Part shown: in pieces, positions 21,775 through 30,742 of the stretch
Numbering within the stretch: position 1 is the stretch's first letter
Layout: each line of letters opens with the position of its first letter
Assembly (NCBI GenBank): GCA_964481655.1
Contig: CAYZVO010000080.1
Location: 1 to 35,355 of the forward strand
From: CALDOK01 sp964481655
Lineage (GTDB): Bacteria > Myxococcota_A > UBA796 > JAFGLY01
Length of the DNA stretch: 35,355 bases
Direction of reading: 5' to 3'
Translations under genes and position numbers: made by a program
Notes under the pieces: model-generated
What the model was told of the DNA's origin: nothing
Database searches by the model: none
The model's input: the letters and a program-made list of their open reading frames with translations, nothing else

Positions 21775-22897
21775 AGTCGAGGCGACAGTCCGTGAAGTCC
21801 AGCACAAGCTCCCGGGCATCAGCGCTGCTCAGATACTCCACGCCCCCGTGATCGGCGTAGTGCACCAGCCGCCAGCCCACCGTGCCGCTGTAGCAGTCGA
21901 GGAAGCGGTAGCCGCGGTAGCTGGAGACCGGGCGGGTGTAGCGCGGCCAGGCGCTCTCCCCCTCGAAGCAGGTGCTCGTCCCCTCGAGGGCGTCCCCCTC
22001 GCTGAAGCCTCCGGAGCCGTCGCTGTCGGCGTAGGCCAGGGGGAGGTGCATGGTGTAGCGCCAGTCGGGATCGGACCCGACGTCGTCTTCGGCTGGGGGA
22101 GCGGCGACGATGCTGGCCGCGAAGGCGTCGGCCTCGAGCGCGAGGTCGAAGGCCGGCTCCACCGCGCGCTCCCCCACATGGGGGTAGGGCAGCGCCGCGA
22201 AGCGCAGGGGGTCCTCGGGGAGCCCCACGACGCTCCCCGCCAGGCTCAGCTGGGCCTCGAGGCCCCGGAGGGTCAGGGTGATGGGCTCGCTCGGCTCGTG
22301 GTAGACGGGGTAGCCGTCGTCCATCATCCACTCGAGGGGCCAGCTCGAGTCCAGCGCGCAGCGGTTGGGGGCGTACTGCCCGGCGATGCCCAGGTCCACC
22401 ACCCGCCAGGCGTTCACCGGCGCCTGAGGGCCGGTGTCGTCGAGCTCGAGGTCGAGGGCGTACCACATCGCCCAGCGGTCCATGGCCACGCCGATGAGCG
22501 GCTCGCCCTCCTGGTAGGCGCCGTCTCCGTCGTCGACGAAGGCGGCGACCATGTACAGGGAGCCGGACACGGGCAGGTAGAGGTTCCCCAGGGCGTCGAG
22601 GTGCGCGACCGGCGCCTCCGCGGGCAGCGCGAGCTCCACCGGCTCACCGCTGGTCACCGCGCTGGCGAGGGTCTCCCCGATGGCGGGCCCGTCGCCGAAG
22701 GAGACGTGGACCACGGCCACGGTGAGCTCCGCGCCCAGGTCGGTGTCCTCGGGGATCGCGAGCTCCACCCTGAGCACCACGGGAACCGGCGGGGCGCTGT
22801 CGTGGGTGTCGGCGGTCTCGCCGCTCTCGGCGGGAGGAGCGCTCTCGGGGGCGGGCCCGCAGTGGCAGGCCAGCGCCAGCAACAGGGCGGGGCTCAC
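21773..22897 (-). CDS. Probable lipoprotein of unknown function
   Basis: GTG 22897 overlaps the stop of the hybrid kinase gene (GTGA), with GGAGG just upstream, so it is translationally coupled. The N-terminus is a very short hydrophobic stretch ending LALACHC; the lipobox (Cys11) is weak and no basic residue precedes it, so export is likely but not certain. A Glu/Ser/Thr/Pro linker follows. The mature body of about 340 residues is acidic with several aromatic clusters and a DSDGSGGFSEGD EF-hand-like loop (about residues 290-300). No enzyme motif is seen. Coupling to the kinase suggests a ligand-handling or signalling accessory; the function is unknown. Confidence 0.75.
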   Translation of the reverse strand: MSPALLLALACHCGPAPESAPPAESGETADTHDSAPPVPVVLRVELAIPEDTDLGAELTVAVVHVSFGDGPAIGETLASAVTSGEPVELALPAEAPVAHLDALGNLYLPVSGSLYMVAAFVDDGDGAYQEGEPLIGVAMDRWAMWYALDLELDDTGPQAPVNAWRVVDLGIAGQYAPNRCALDSSWPLEWMMDDGYPVYHEPSEPITLTLRGLEAQLSLAGSVVGLPEDPLRFAALPYPHVGERAVEPAFDLALEADAFAASIVAAPPAEDDVGSDPDWRYTMHLPLAYADSDGSGGFSEGDALEGTSTCFEGESAWPRYTRPVSSYRGYRFLDCYSGTVGWRLVHYADHGGVEYLSSADARELVLDFTDCRLD

Positions 22898-25359
22898 AGG
22901 CCGCCTCCCCGGAGGGCGTCCCGCACCGCCGCGGACAGCTCGGCCAGCCGGTAGGGCTTGCCCACCACGCCGCAGAACCCGAAGCGGCCCGGATCCGCCA
23001 TGACGGGGTCGTCGGAGAAGCCGCTGGAGACGATCCCCCTGGCGTCGGGATCCAGGGAGCGGATGGCCGCCATGGCCTCGACACCACCCATGCCCCCCGG
23101 CACGGTCAGATCCATGACCACCACCTGGTAGGGGTCGTGCCCCTCCATGGCCCGCTGGTAGGCCTGCACCGCTTGCTCTCCGTCGCTGGACAGGTCCACC
23201 TCGTAGCCCATGGTCGTCAGCATGGCCTGCAGCACCTCGCGCACGATCTCCTCGTCGTCCATCACCAGGACGCGGCCGGTGCCGGCGGTGGGCGGCCGCT
23301 CCGGCTCACCCTGCACCGGGACCGCGCCCGGCATGGCCGGCAGCAGCCAGAGGAACCAGGCCCCCGCGCCGGCGTGGGCCTCGAGCCCGAGCCAACCACC
23401 GTGCTGCTGCGCGATGGAGTAGGCCGTGGCCAGGCCCAGCCCGCTGCCCTGATCCTTGGTGGTGAAGAAGGGCTCGAAGATGCTCTCGGCCACATGGGGC
23501 GGGATGCCGGGGCCCTGATCCCGGACCCGCACCGCCAGGTAGCGACCGGCGGGCAGGCCGCTGTGGTGCCCATCCTCGAGCTCGAGGTTCTCGACGCGCA
23601 GGGCGATGATGCCGCCATCGGGCATGGCCTGGGAGGCGTTGATCAGCAGGTTGTGCAGCACCTGGCTGACCTGACCGGCGTCGGCCTCCACCGGCCACAG
23701 CCCGGGGGTCACGTGCACCCGCGAGGCCACCGTGCCGCCGACCAGGGCCAGCTCGACGGCGTCCCGGAGCAGGGGCTCGAAGGCCAGCACCCGCCGCACC
23801 GGCACGCCCCCCTTGGAGAAGGTGAGCAGCTGCTTGGTGAGGCCCTGGGCCCGCAGGGTGGCCACCTCGGCCCGCTCGAGGTGGTGCTGGACGCCGTGCT
23901 CGTCATCCAGCTGGGCCCGCCCGATGGACAGGTGCCCCAGCACCCCGGTGAGGATGTTGTTGAAGTCGTGGGCGATCCCCCCCGCGAGCACGCCGACGGA
24001 CTCGAGCTTCTCGGCCCGGATCAGCTCCTGCTCCATGCGGTGCTGGGCGGTGACGTCCCGCAGGGCCACCACCACCCCCTGGCGCCGGAGCTGGTGGTCC
24101 AGGATGGGCGCCGCCACCAGGGACACCAGCGGGCCCAGGGGCCGGTCGAGGCGGGCGGCGTGGACGACCAGGCGCTCGGCGTCGCTGCCGAGCAGGCGGT
24201 CGAGCAGCACGGGCAGGGGCCGCCCGTCGGAGGCGTCGACCAGGGGCAGCAGCGCGTCGAGGCGGGTGCCCCGGGCCTCCACGAGGCTGGAGTCGAGCAG
24301 GGTCTCGGCCACGCGGTTCATCAGCTCCACGCGCCCTTCGCTGTCGGTGGTGACCACGGCGTCGCCGATGGAGCGCAGGGTGACCAGCAGGCGCTCCCGC
24401 TCCTGGGCCAGGGCGGCCTCGGCCCGGCGGCGCTCCGCGAGCTGGTCCACCAGCTCCCGGGTGCGCTCCTGGACCCGACGCTGCAGCAGCCAGGCCCACA
24501 GCAGGGCCAGGAGCACCGCGAGGGCTGCGGGCACGGCGATCCAGGCGACGATCTCGAGGGTCCGCTGCCACGACCAGCCCGCGGGCTCGAGCACACCGAG
24601 CCAGCGGGTCTGCAGCTCCTGGTAGCGGCCGGTGGTCTCCACGACGGCCAGGCCCTCGTTCAGGGCGGTGAGCAGCTGGGTGTCGCCCTCGTGCACCGCG
24701 AAGCAGTACTCCTCGGGCGCCAGCGGCTTGCCCACGACCTCGACGCCGTCGAGCTCCAGCTCCGCGGCCAAGTACAGGCCCTGGTGGTGGAACAGCAGCG
24801 CCGCGTCGTGCTCCCCCCGGGCCAGGGAGCGCAGGGCCTGCTCGGGGCCGCGGACCGGGACGAGGCCCGCGCTGATGCCAAGCTGCTGCGCCATGTCCTC
24901 CATGAGCGCCCCGGCCTGGACCAGGACCGAGCGCCCCTTCAGGTCGTGGACCCCGGCGATGCGGTCTTCGCCCTCGCGCACGAAGACGGCGTAGTGGGCC
25001 ACCGCGTAGGGGTTCGAGAAGTCGAGCCGCTCGTCCCGGGCCACCGAGTAGTGCATCCCCACGACGGCATCGAGCTCCCCGGCCTCGAAGCGCTCCCGCA
25101 CCTCGCTCCAGGGGCCCAGCTCCAGCTGGACCTGCAGGTCCATCACCTCGGCCACCGCGAGGAAGAGCTCCACATCGAAGCCGGTGGGCTCACCATCGGG
25201 CCCGAGGAACTCGTAGGGCGGGAAGTCCGCGTCTCCGCCGACGATCAGCCGCCGGGACGCCAAGGGCACGTCGCTGGAGACCGGGTGCGCGTACACCGGG
25301 GCCAGCAGCGCCATGGCGACGAGCAGCAGCGCCCACCCCAGCACCCCCCGCCAGCTCAT
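22894..25359 (-). CDS. Hybrid histidine kinase with fused periplasmic solute-binding sensor
   Basis: Domain order by residue: signal peptide 1-25, family 3 solute-binding domain 36-255 (VGGDADFPPYEF, FDVEL, DAVVGMHYS, DFSNPY), one TM helix 268-292, coiled coil 293-325, PAS 326-440, HisKA with His464 in GGIAHDFNNIL, HATPase with N574, DQGPGIP (D614) and GSGLGLA, and a C-terminal receiver with D700-D701, phosphoacceptor D750 and K801. This is a BvgS-like design in which a bound amino acid or similar small solute sets kinase activity. The terminal receiver lacks an output domain, so a phosphorelay to a separate protein is expected. ATG 25359 overlaps the GDPD stop (ATGA), and its own stop overlaps the next start (GTGA), so the genes are tightly coupled. 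Confidence 0.93.
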   Translation of the reverse strand: MSWRGVLGWALLLVAMALLAPVYAHPVSSDVPLASRRLIVGGDADFPPYEFLGPDGEPTGFDVELFLAVAEVMDLQVQLELGPWSEVRERFEAGELDAVVGMHYSVARDERLDFSNPYAVAHYAVFVREGEDRIAGVHDLKGRSVLVQAGALMEDMAQQLGISAGLVPVRGPEQALRSLARGEHDAALLFHHQGLYLAAELELDGVEVVGKPLAPEEYCFAVHEGDTQLLTALNEGLAVVETTGRYQELQTRWLGVLEPAGWSWQRTLEIVAWIAVPAALAVLLALLWAWLLQRRVQERTRELVDQLAERRRAEAALAQERERLLVTLRSIGDAVVTTDSEGRVELMNRVAETLLDSSLVEARGTRLDALLPLVDASDGRPLPVLLDRLLGSDAERLVVHAARLDRPLGPLVSLVAAPILDHQLRRQGVVVALRDVTAQHRMEQELIRAEKLESVGVLAGGIAHDFNNILTGVLGHLSIGRAQLDDEHGVQHHLERAEVATLRAQGLTKQLLTFSKGGVPVRRVLAFEPLLRDAVELALVGGTVASRVHVTPGLWPVEADAGQVSQVLHNLLINASQAMPDGGIIALRVENLELEDGHHSGLPAGRYLAVRVRDQGPGIPPHVAESIFEPFFTTKDQGSGLGLATAYSIAQQHGGWLGLEAHAGAGAWFLWLLPAMPGAVPVQGEPERPPTAGTGRVLVMDDEEIVREVLQAMLTTMGYEVDLSSDGEQAVQAYQRAMEGHDPYQVVVMDLTVPGGMGGVEAMAAIRSLDPDARGIVSSGFSDDPVMADPGRFGFCGVVGKPYRLAELSAAVRDALRGGGL

Positions 25360-26270
25360 CGTGACTCGACCCGCTCGGCGTTCACGGCCTCGAGGAAGGG
25401 GACCAGCAGCTCCGGGTAGTCGGTCTGGATGATCTGGGCGCCGTCGTCGACCATCCCCTGCCAGCTGTCCTCGATGCTGCCGTTGCCCGCGGCCACCGCC
25501 TCGAAGCCCAGCCCGTGGGTGAACAGCCGCACCTCGGCCTCGGCAAAGACCGAGGCGGCCTCGGCGATGTCCAGGAAGTCGGCCTCGGCCAGCTCGGGCT
25601 CGGCGTGGGCGTAGTCCGCCAGCTCGTCCGAGCTGTCGAGGTTGGGCATGATGGCGATGTCGGGATCGGCGGCCCGGTAGGCGTCGGCCTTCTCCACACT
25701 CTTGGTCAGCAGGAAGACCCGATCCACCATGCCCGCGGCCTGGATGTCGGCGGCCAGGGCCTCGGCGGCGGCGTCCTTGACGTCCACGTCCACCACCAGC
25801 CGCCCGTCGATGTGCTCGAGGGCCTCCACGAAGCTCGGCACCGCCTGATCCGGCCAGGCCGCGAACTCCGAGGGCACGCTGAGCTGCTGCACCTCGGCCC
25901 AGCTCATGGCGCCGATGTCGCCCGTGCCGTCGGTGGTGCGGTCCACGGTGCCGTCGTGCATCAGGACCAGCACGCCGTCGCTGGTGGTGCGCACGTCCAG
26001 CTCCACCGCGTGGGACCCCAGCTCCAGGGCCGCGTCGATGGCGGCGAGGGTGTTCTCCGGGGCGTGGCGGGCGGCGCCCCGGTGGGCCACCGAGAGCACA
26101 TAGGGGCAGCCGGGGTCGAAGAAGCAGCCCGAGAGGTCCTCGGGCACAGAGGCTGACGGTGTCCCCGTCTCCCCTGCCCCGGTGTCCGGCTCCGGGGGAC
26201 AGCCGCAGAGCAGGCTCGCGGCGAAGACCAGCGCGGCGGCTCGGGGGATGGAGGGCTCTGGCAGGGGCAT
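25356..26270 (-). CDS. Glycerophosphodiester phosphodiesterase-family lipoprotein
   Basis: The signal peptide ends in lipobox LCGC (Cys24), then a Thr/Glu/Ser tether of about 20 residues. The GDPD TIM barrel follows with HRG (63-65) and ENT (72-74), the metal ligands E90 and D92 in VELDVRTT, and the catalytic HD (105-106). The C-terminal QTDYPELL motif is the usual end of the family. The enzyme hydrolyses glycerophosphodiesters from phospholipid breakdown to glycerol-3-phosphate and an alcohol, at the periplasm or cell surface since it is lipidated. It is the first gene of the coupled run with the hybrid kinase, so phospholipid-derived signals (from prey or self) are a plausible theme, but this is inference. 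The next divergent gene starts 23 bp away. Confidence 0.92.
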   Translation of the reverse strand: MPLPEPSIPRAAALVFAASLLCGCPPEPDTGAGETGTPSASVPEDLSGCFFDPGCPYVLSVAHRGAARHAPENTLAAIDAALELGSHAVELDVRTTSDGVLVLMHDGTVDRTTDGTGDIGAMSWAEVQQLSVPSEFAAWPDQAVPSFVEALEHIDGRLVVDVDVKDAAAEALAADIQAAGMVDRVFLLTKSVEKADAYRAADPDIAIMPNLDSSDELADYAHAEPELAEADFLDIAEAASVFAEAEVRLFTHGLGFEAVAAGNGSIEDSWQGMVDDGAQIIQTDYPELLVPFLEAVNAERVESR

Positions 26271-26293
26271 CGCGCCGAGGGTACCATGGCCGC

Positions 26294-27082
26294 ATGCGAA
26301 CCCCCATCACGATCCTCACCCTCGGCGCCCTGGCCGCCGGCTGCAAGGCGCCCCCCGAGGCCCCCGAGGACCTCTACGAGCTGGCCGCCTACCTCTTCGA
26401 GCACAGCTGGGACGAGGACCAGGAGGCACTGATCGTCGGCCTCGAGCAGCTGACGACCTGGGTGGAGGCCAACCAGGAGGCCGCCCTCGAGGGCTACGAG
26501 ATCGGCGCCCTGACCGAGGAGACCATCGACGCGGTCGATGAGCAGGACCGCAGCACCGAGGGCATGGTCGGCCTGTCCCTGAGCCGCCTGTCCCATCACC
26601 CCATCGAAGACTCGACCTGGGCGCTGGTGAGCGTGGACCAGAGCGAGATCTTCCCGGACACCTTCGCCGAGTACGAGCGCGAGTACCTGTCGGGCCCCGA
26701 CTGCTTCGTGGATCGCAGCTGCGACCGGATGGAGGCCCTCGAGGATCTGCACAGCACCTTCCCCCTGGGGCTCGAGACCTGGAGCACCGCCCACAACCAA
26801 TACGTCTGGGCCGAGCTCGAGGCCGGCTGGGCCATGGTGCACCGCAACTGGCAGGTCGAGCCCCCCGAGACCAGCTCGGACCTGATGAGCGTCGACGAGC
26901 AGGCCTACATCAACCTCTTCGTGCCGGGCAGCGATGGCGCCTGGCGCCTGCAGGCCCAGTGGACCGTCTACTCCGACGACAACAACACCCCCGAAGACCT
27001 CGCCAAGACCCTGGTGCTGGGCTTCTTCGAGGACTGCCACGACGATCTCGAGGCCTGGCTGGACGCCAACGACGCGCCCTGA
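26294..27082 (+). CDS. Small lipoprotein of unknown function
   Basis: ATG 26294 opens a signal peptide ending LAAGC (Cys17). The 245-residue mature protein is rich in Glu/Asp and Trp with amphipathic helices near the N-terminus, and two Cys (in DCFVDRSCD, residues about 136-143) that may bridge. It resembles other myxobacterial lipoproteins in composition only. A longer in-frame start at 26159 overlaps the divergent GDPD gene heavily and lacks a signal peptide. It is convergent with the CotH-like gene (3 bp between stops). Confidence 0.78.
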   Translation: MRTPITILTLGALAAGCKAPPEAPEDLYELAAYLFEHSWDEDQEALIVGLEQLTTWVEANQEAALEGYEIGALTEETIDAVDEQDRSTEGMVGLSLSRLSHHPIEDSTWALVSVDQSEIFPDTFAEYEREYLSGPDCFVDRSCDRMEALEDLHSTFPLGLETWSTAHNQYVWAELEAGWAMVHRNWQVEPPETSSDLMSVDEQAYINLFVPGSDGAWRLQAQWTVYSDDNNTPEDLAKTLVLGFFEDCHDDLEAWLDANDAP

Positions 27083-27085
27083 GCG

Positions 27086-28357
27086 CTACAGGCTCCCCAG
27101 CATCGCCAGGTCGCCGCAGCGCGTGTCGATCCAGACCCGCGCGTCATCCTGGTAGTAGCCGATGGTGCGGGCGTCGGTCTCCTTGCGGGGATCCGCCTCG
27201 ACATAGGGCTGGATGAGCGCCGCCGCGGTGTCCAGCTGCTCCCGCAGATCCGAGCCCTCCACCGCGGCACAGAGCTCGTCGAGCCGCTCGTGGAAGCGGG
27301 CGTGGCAGCTGGGATCGGCCTTGCAGCCATAGGACAGCAGGCCGCTGGGGCTGGTGATGGGGGTGTGGTGGTAGAAGGCCCAGTCCGGGTCCCAGGGCAG
27401 CAGCTCCGCCAGCCCGTCCTCCGGGTCGAAGTAGACCCGGTAGTTGTTCTGGTTGAAGGAGTAGCTGTCGTAGTGGCCGGTCCAGACGTCGGCGACCCAC
27501 ATGCGGATGTGGGCGTCCACGTCGATCACGCCGGCCATCTCTTCGTCGAAGTCGGGGCTGGCGAGCACCTGGTTCAGGGCGTTGGTGACCCGGTGCACGT
27601 CGGCGTGGCCCACGTCCTCACCCTCGTCCAACACCATCGAGTCCTGCAGCGAGGTGGTGAAGTCCAGCTTGGTGTAGCTCGAGCCGCCGTGCCAGACGTA
27701 GTCGCCGTCGTAGAGGTTCCCGCCGCCGTCGGCCCAGCGCATGTCGAGGAAGACGTCGTCGTAGGCCTCGACCATGGTGTACAGCCCGAAGTCGTGTCCG
27801 TTGACCGTGACCCAGGCGTAGCCCACCCGCGGGGCCGGGACGCCGGCCAGGGCGTAGGCTGCATAGGCCAGCCGCTCGTGCACCTGGCTGTTGTCCTGGA
27901 CCATGCTGTTGAGGTTGAGCTTCTCGAGCCCGAAGAACTCCTGCTCGAGGTCGAAGCGGTTGAAGTCGAGCTTGAAGGCCGACTTGTAGTCCAGGGTGCG
28001 GTAGGAGCCGATGCGCCCCTTGATGCGCACGCCGACCTCAGCCAGCGGCTGGTCGTCGATGCGGACCGCGGCGGAGACGTACTCGAAGGGATCGACCCCC
28101 AGCGCCCGCCAGCCCTCGTCCCCCAGCTCGATCTCGATCTGGTGGACCGTGTCGAGCTGGAACAGCCAGTCGCTCTGCTCGAGCAGGTCGAGGTCGGGGA
28201 TGTCCTCGGTGTCGTGGGCAGTGTCGTCGGGCTCAGGGGCGGTGTCGGCGGTGTCCTCGTGCTCGGGAGGCTGCGTGTCCCGCGGAGCCGGGTCCCCGGC
28301 CACCCCGGGGGGAGAGCAGGCGCAGAGGGCCAGAGCCAGCGAGAGCGCGCGCGTCAT
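27086..28357 (-). CDS. CotH-like protein kinase family lipoprotein
   Basis: The start at ATG 28357 gives a signal peptide ending in a probable lipobox at Cys14 (LCAC), then a long Asp/Thr/Glu/Pro/His tether (about 18-58). The body (60-423) has the CotH fold markers: IRIDG-like strand (VRIDDQPL), VRIKG (110-114), YKSAFKLDF (124-132), LEKLNLNSM, ERLAYAAY, GLYTMVEAYDD (191-201, probable ATP/metal region) and LLPWDPDWAF (319-328). CotH of Bacillus phosphorylates spore-coat proteins. Secreted CotH homologs in other bacteria have unknown or adhesive roles, and fungal ones bind host surfaces. It is the last gene of the alpha-glucan operon, 19 bp after the amylase stop, suggesting surface modification or binding of secreted proteins. 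Confidence 0.85.
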   Translation of the reverse strand: MTRALSLALALCACSPPGVAGDPAPRDTQPPEHEDTADTAPEPDDTAHDTEDIPDLDLLEQSDWLFQLDTVHQIEIELGDEGWRALGVDPFEYVSAAVRIDDQPLAEVGVRIKGRIGSYRTLDYKSAFKLDFNRFDLEQEFFGLEKLNLNSMVQDNSQVHERLAYAAYALAGVPAPRVGYAWVTVNGHDFGLYTMVEAYDDVFLDMRWADGGGNLYDGDYVWHGGSSYTKLDFTTSLQDSMVLDEGEDVGHADVHRVTNALNQVLASPDFDEEMAGVIDVDAHIRMWVADVWTGHYDSYSFNQNNYRVYFDPEDGLAELLPWDPDWAFYHHTPITSPSGLLSYGCKADPSCHARFHERLDELCAAVEGSDLREQLDTAAALIQPYVEADPRKETDARTIGYYQDDARVWIDTRCGDLAMLGSL

Positions 28358-28376
28358 CCGCGCATCGTACCACCGC

Positions 28377-30188
28377 TCACCACGCGATGGTGTGCTCCGT
28401 GCGCTCACCATCCCCGACGCTGACATAGCGGTTTTCACCCTCCTGCCAGGTGACACTCCCGTCGGCGTGGCGGATCACCAGCTTGACCTCGAGAACGGTA
28501 TGAGCCGGCTGCTCGAGCGCGAGCACCACCACGTCCCCGTCCAGCTGGAACACCCCGGCCGGCTCGGCCGGATTCCAGTTGCCCAACCCGCGGCCCGATC
28601 CGGTGAGGATCAGCTCATCGCCGACCTCGAGCTCGAGGCCTTCGGCGACGACCCGCAGGGCCACAGGCATGACGGCTGGCAGCTCGAAGTCCGAGTCCAG
28701 CGCCGTGGCCACAACGAGCGCACCAGGGGGAACCTCGACCACACGCGCGGCGGCGTCGGGCCCGGCCTCGAAGACCTGGACCTCATCTCCGACCACCAAC
28801 ACCTCACCGAAGTTCGGCCCGAGCTTCAACCGCGCGGAGCTCCCCGGCTCCTGGATGGTGATGATGGCCACCTCGTCGTCCGCGACCCGCTTGTAGCCGG
28901 CGGTCCTGTTCCCACTGAATGGCGCGTGGGTCACCCCCTCCAACAGCGACGGATGCCGCCGCCGGAACTCGAGCAGGGTGCGGATGTCGTCCGCCAGGGG
29001 ATGCCCGGCGTCGAAGTCCATGGACGCCCGGTTCTCGGGCTCGCCGTCGCCCTCGAAGCCCGCCTCGAGGCCCCAGGTGATGGCCGGGATGCCCCGGGTG
29101 GTCAGCTGGAAGGCCAGGGCCTTGCGGACTCGGGAAAGATCCCCGTGGCAGCGGGACATGATCCGCGGCAGATCGTGGTTGTCCAGGAAGGTGACCAGCC
29201 GCTGGGCGTCGGGGTAGGCCGAGTCGCCGCTCAACATCGCGGCCAGGCGCCCGGGGTGCCGGTCGTCACAGAACACATCGAGCATGGCGTAGTGCAGGGG
29301 GAAGTCGAACATCGAGTCGAAGCCGCCGGCCTCGAAGGTCTCGGCGAGGGCCACGGGATCCCCATCAAAGTCCTCACCCAGCAGGAAGAAGCCCTCGCCG
29401 GCCTGGCGCTCGAGGTCCGCGCTGATGCCCGCCAGGAACTCGTTCGGCATGTGCCGCACGGCATCGACCCGGAAGCCGTCGGGCCGTGCAGCGCGCACCC
29501 AGTCCAGCGAGGTGTCCCGCAGGTAGGTGTAGACCTCGGGGTCCTCCTGGGCGAAGTCGGGCAGGCCGTGGACCTCGTGGTTGACCAGCTCGAAGGGATC
29601 GTCCCAGTCCTCGATGCCCCCGTGCTGGTGGAACCAGTCGGGGCGCTCGTCCTTCAACGGCGCGTCGAAGCTGACGTGGTTCCAGACCACATCCAGCAGC
29701 AGGCGCATGTCCCGGGCGTGCAGCTGATCCGACAGCTCCCGCAGCAGGGCTTCATCGCCGAAGCGGGGCTCGACGGCGGTGGGATCCTGGACCCAGTAGC
29801 CGTGGAAGGCCCCCCACTCGAAGAACTTCTCGGTCCGCATCTGGAACACGGGCGACAGCCAGACGGTGCCCACCCCGAGCTCCTGCAGGTAGTCCAGCTG
29901 GTCGATGACCCCCTGCAGATCCCCGCCGTGGAAGGCGGTTGGATCCGAGGGGTCGATGGCGCCGTCGTTGGCGGTGTCACCGTTGGAGAAACGATCCACC
30001 ATCACGAAGTAGATCACGTCGTCCGCCGGCGGCGGCGCGGGCTGCCAGCCGGGTGCCGCGTCCTCGACGACCGGCTCCGGAGGAGCCTCCTTGGGGCACC
30101 CCACAAGCAGCAACGCGGCCGCCACGACAGCCCATCGGCGCCACGACGACCACGCTGACAGCTGACAGCTGACAGCTGACAGCTCCAT
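28377..30188 (-). CDS. GH13 alpha-amylase lipoprotein with C-terminal CBM20 starch-binding domain
   Basis: Counting from ATG 30188, the lipobox LLVGC puts Cys at 31. The GH13 barrel shows DVVWNH (166-171), GFRVDAVRH with nucleophile D242, the general acid E272 in LLGEDF, and FLDNHD with transition-state stabiliser D339. The last 95 or so residues match CBM20, with LTGSGRGLGNWNP and a late WQEGENR. It should hydrolyse starch or maltodextrin at the outer surface. The start overlaps the upstream lipoprotein stop (GTG at 30191 or ATG at 30188), so it is coupled. The first 12 or so codons are encoded by a GCTGACA heptamer array, giving the odd LSAVSCQLSA before the Arg-Arg and hydrophobic core. 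The signal peptide may have been extended by repeat expansion. Confidence 0.93.
   Translation of the reverse strand: MELSAVSCQLSAWSSWRRWAVVAAALLLVGCPKEAPPEPVVEDAAPGWQPAPPPADDVIYFVMVDRFSNGDTANDGAIDPSDPTAFHGGDLQGVIDQLDYLQELGVGTVWLSPVFQMRTEKFFEWGAFHGYWVQDPTAVEPRFGDEALLRELSDQLHARDMRLLLDVVWNHVSFDAPLKDERPDWFHQHGGIEDWDDPFELVNHEVHGLPDFAQEDPEVYTYLRDTSLDWVRAARPDGFRVDAVRHMPNEFLAGISADLERQAGEGFFLLGEDFDGDPVALAETFEAGGFDSMFDFPLHYAMLDVFCDDRHPGRLAAMLSGDSAYPDAQRLVTFLDNHDLPRIMSRCHGDLSRVRKALAFQLTTRGIPAITWGLEAGFEGDGEPENRASMDFDAGHPLADDIRTLLEFRRRHPSLLEGVTHAPFSGNRTAGYKRVADDEVAIITIQEPGSSARLKLGPNFGEVLVVGDEVQVFEAGPDAAARVVEVPPGALVVATALDSDFELPAVMPVALRVVAEGLELEVGDELILTGSGRGLGNWNPAEPAGVFQLDGDVVVLALEQPAHTVLEVKLVIRHADGSVTWQEGENRYVSVGDGERTEHTIAW
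30154..30184. repeat. GCTGACA heptamer tandem repeat (4.4 copies)
   Basis: There are four perfect tandem copies of the 7-bp unit GCTGACA (30154-30181) plus GCT. It overlies the first codons of the amylase gene. Because 7 is not a multiple of 3, gain or loss of one unit would shift the frame, so phase variation of the signal peptide is possible. The same unit appears in short form at 16853-16868. Confidence 0.8.
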
Positions 30189-30742
30189 CACAACCCGCCG
30201 AGGTACGCATCCAGCAGCGCCCCGAGCCGCCGCTCGAGCAGGGGCACGGACGCCTCGAGGGCCGCGGCCTCCTTCTCGTGGTAGTGCTCGAGGAACACGG
30301 GCACCGAGAACTGGGCCGAGAACGCCTGGCTGAGGTCATCGGCCGGGCTGATGGTGGCGTTGACGTCCACCGTCCAGCGGTAGCGGCCGTTCATCTGCGA
30401 GTAGTAGGCCACCGTGGTCTCCACCAGCAGCAGCAGCTCGGCCGAGCCGGCCTGGCCCGCCACGTGCTCGAGCCGGTGCTGGCTGGTGCGCTTGGTGACG
30501 AACTCGGTGGTGTAGGCCGCAGGCGAGATGGCCGAGGGCTGCAGGTTGCGCTCGGTGCACAGCTCCACGATGCCTTCGGCCAGGCTGTCGGGCACGGCGA
30601 CAACCTCGGTGCTGTCGAGCACAGCCAGGGCGGAGGCCACAGCCACGGTGGTGGACTGAGGGGCCTGCACGGGCTGGTGCTTCGAGAGGCAGCCGGACAG
30701 CAACAGGAACAGCGGGATCAGCAGAGTGATGAGGCGAGACAT
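30188..30742 (-). CDS. Small lipoprotein of the alpha-glucan operon
   Basis: The 184-residue protein has lipobox LLSGC (Cys18) and few acidic residues after the Cys (LSKHQPVQAP), unlike most lipoproteins in the window. The mature part alternates helices and strands (about 40-150) and ends in a Glu/Leu/Arg-rich amphipathic helix. I recognise no family. Its start and stop overlap the porin-like gene (TGATG) and the amylase gene, so it is made in step with both. Periplasmic or outer-membrane accessory to the barrel protein is the best guess. Confidence 0.8.
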   Translation of the reverse strand: MSRLITLLIPLFLLLSGCLSKHQPVQAPQSTTVAVASALAVLDSTEVVAVPDSLAEGIVELCTERNLQPSAISPAAYTTEFVTKRTSQHRLEHVAGQAGSAELLLLVETTVAYYSQMNGRYRWTVDVNATISPADDLSQAFSAQFSVPVFLEHYHEKEAAALEASVPLLERRLGALLDAYLGGL

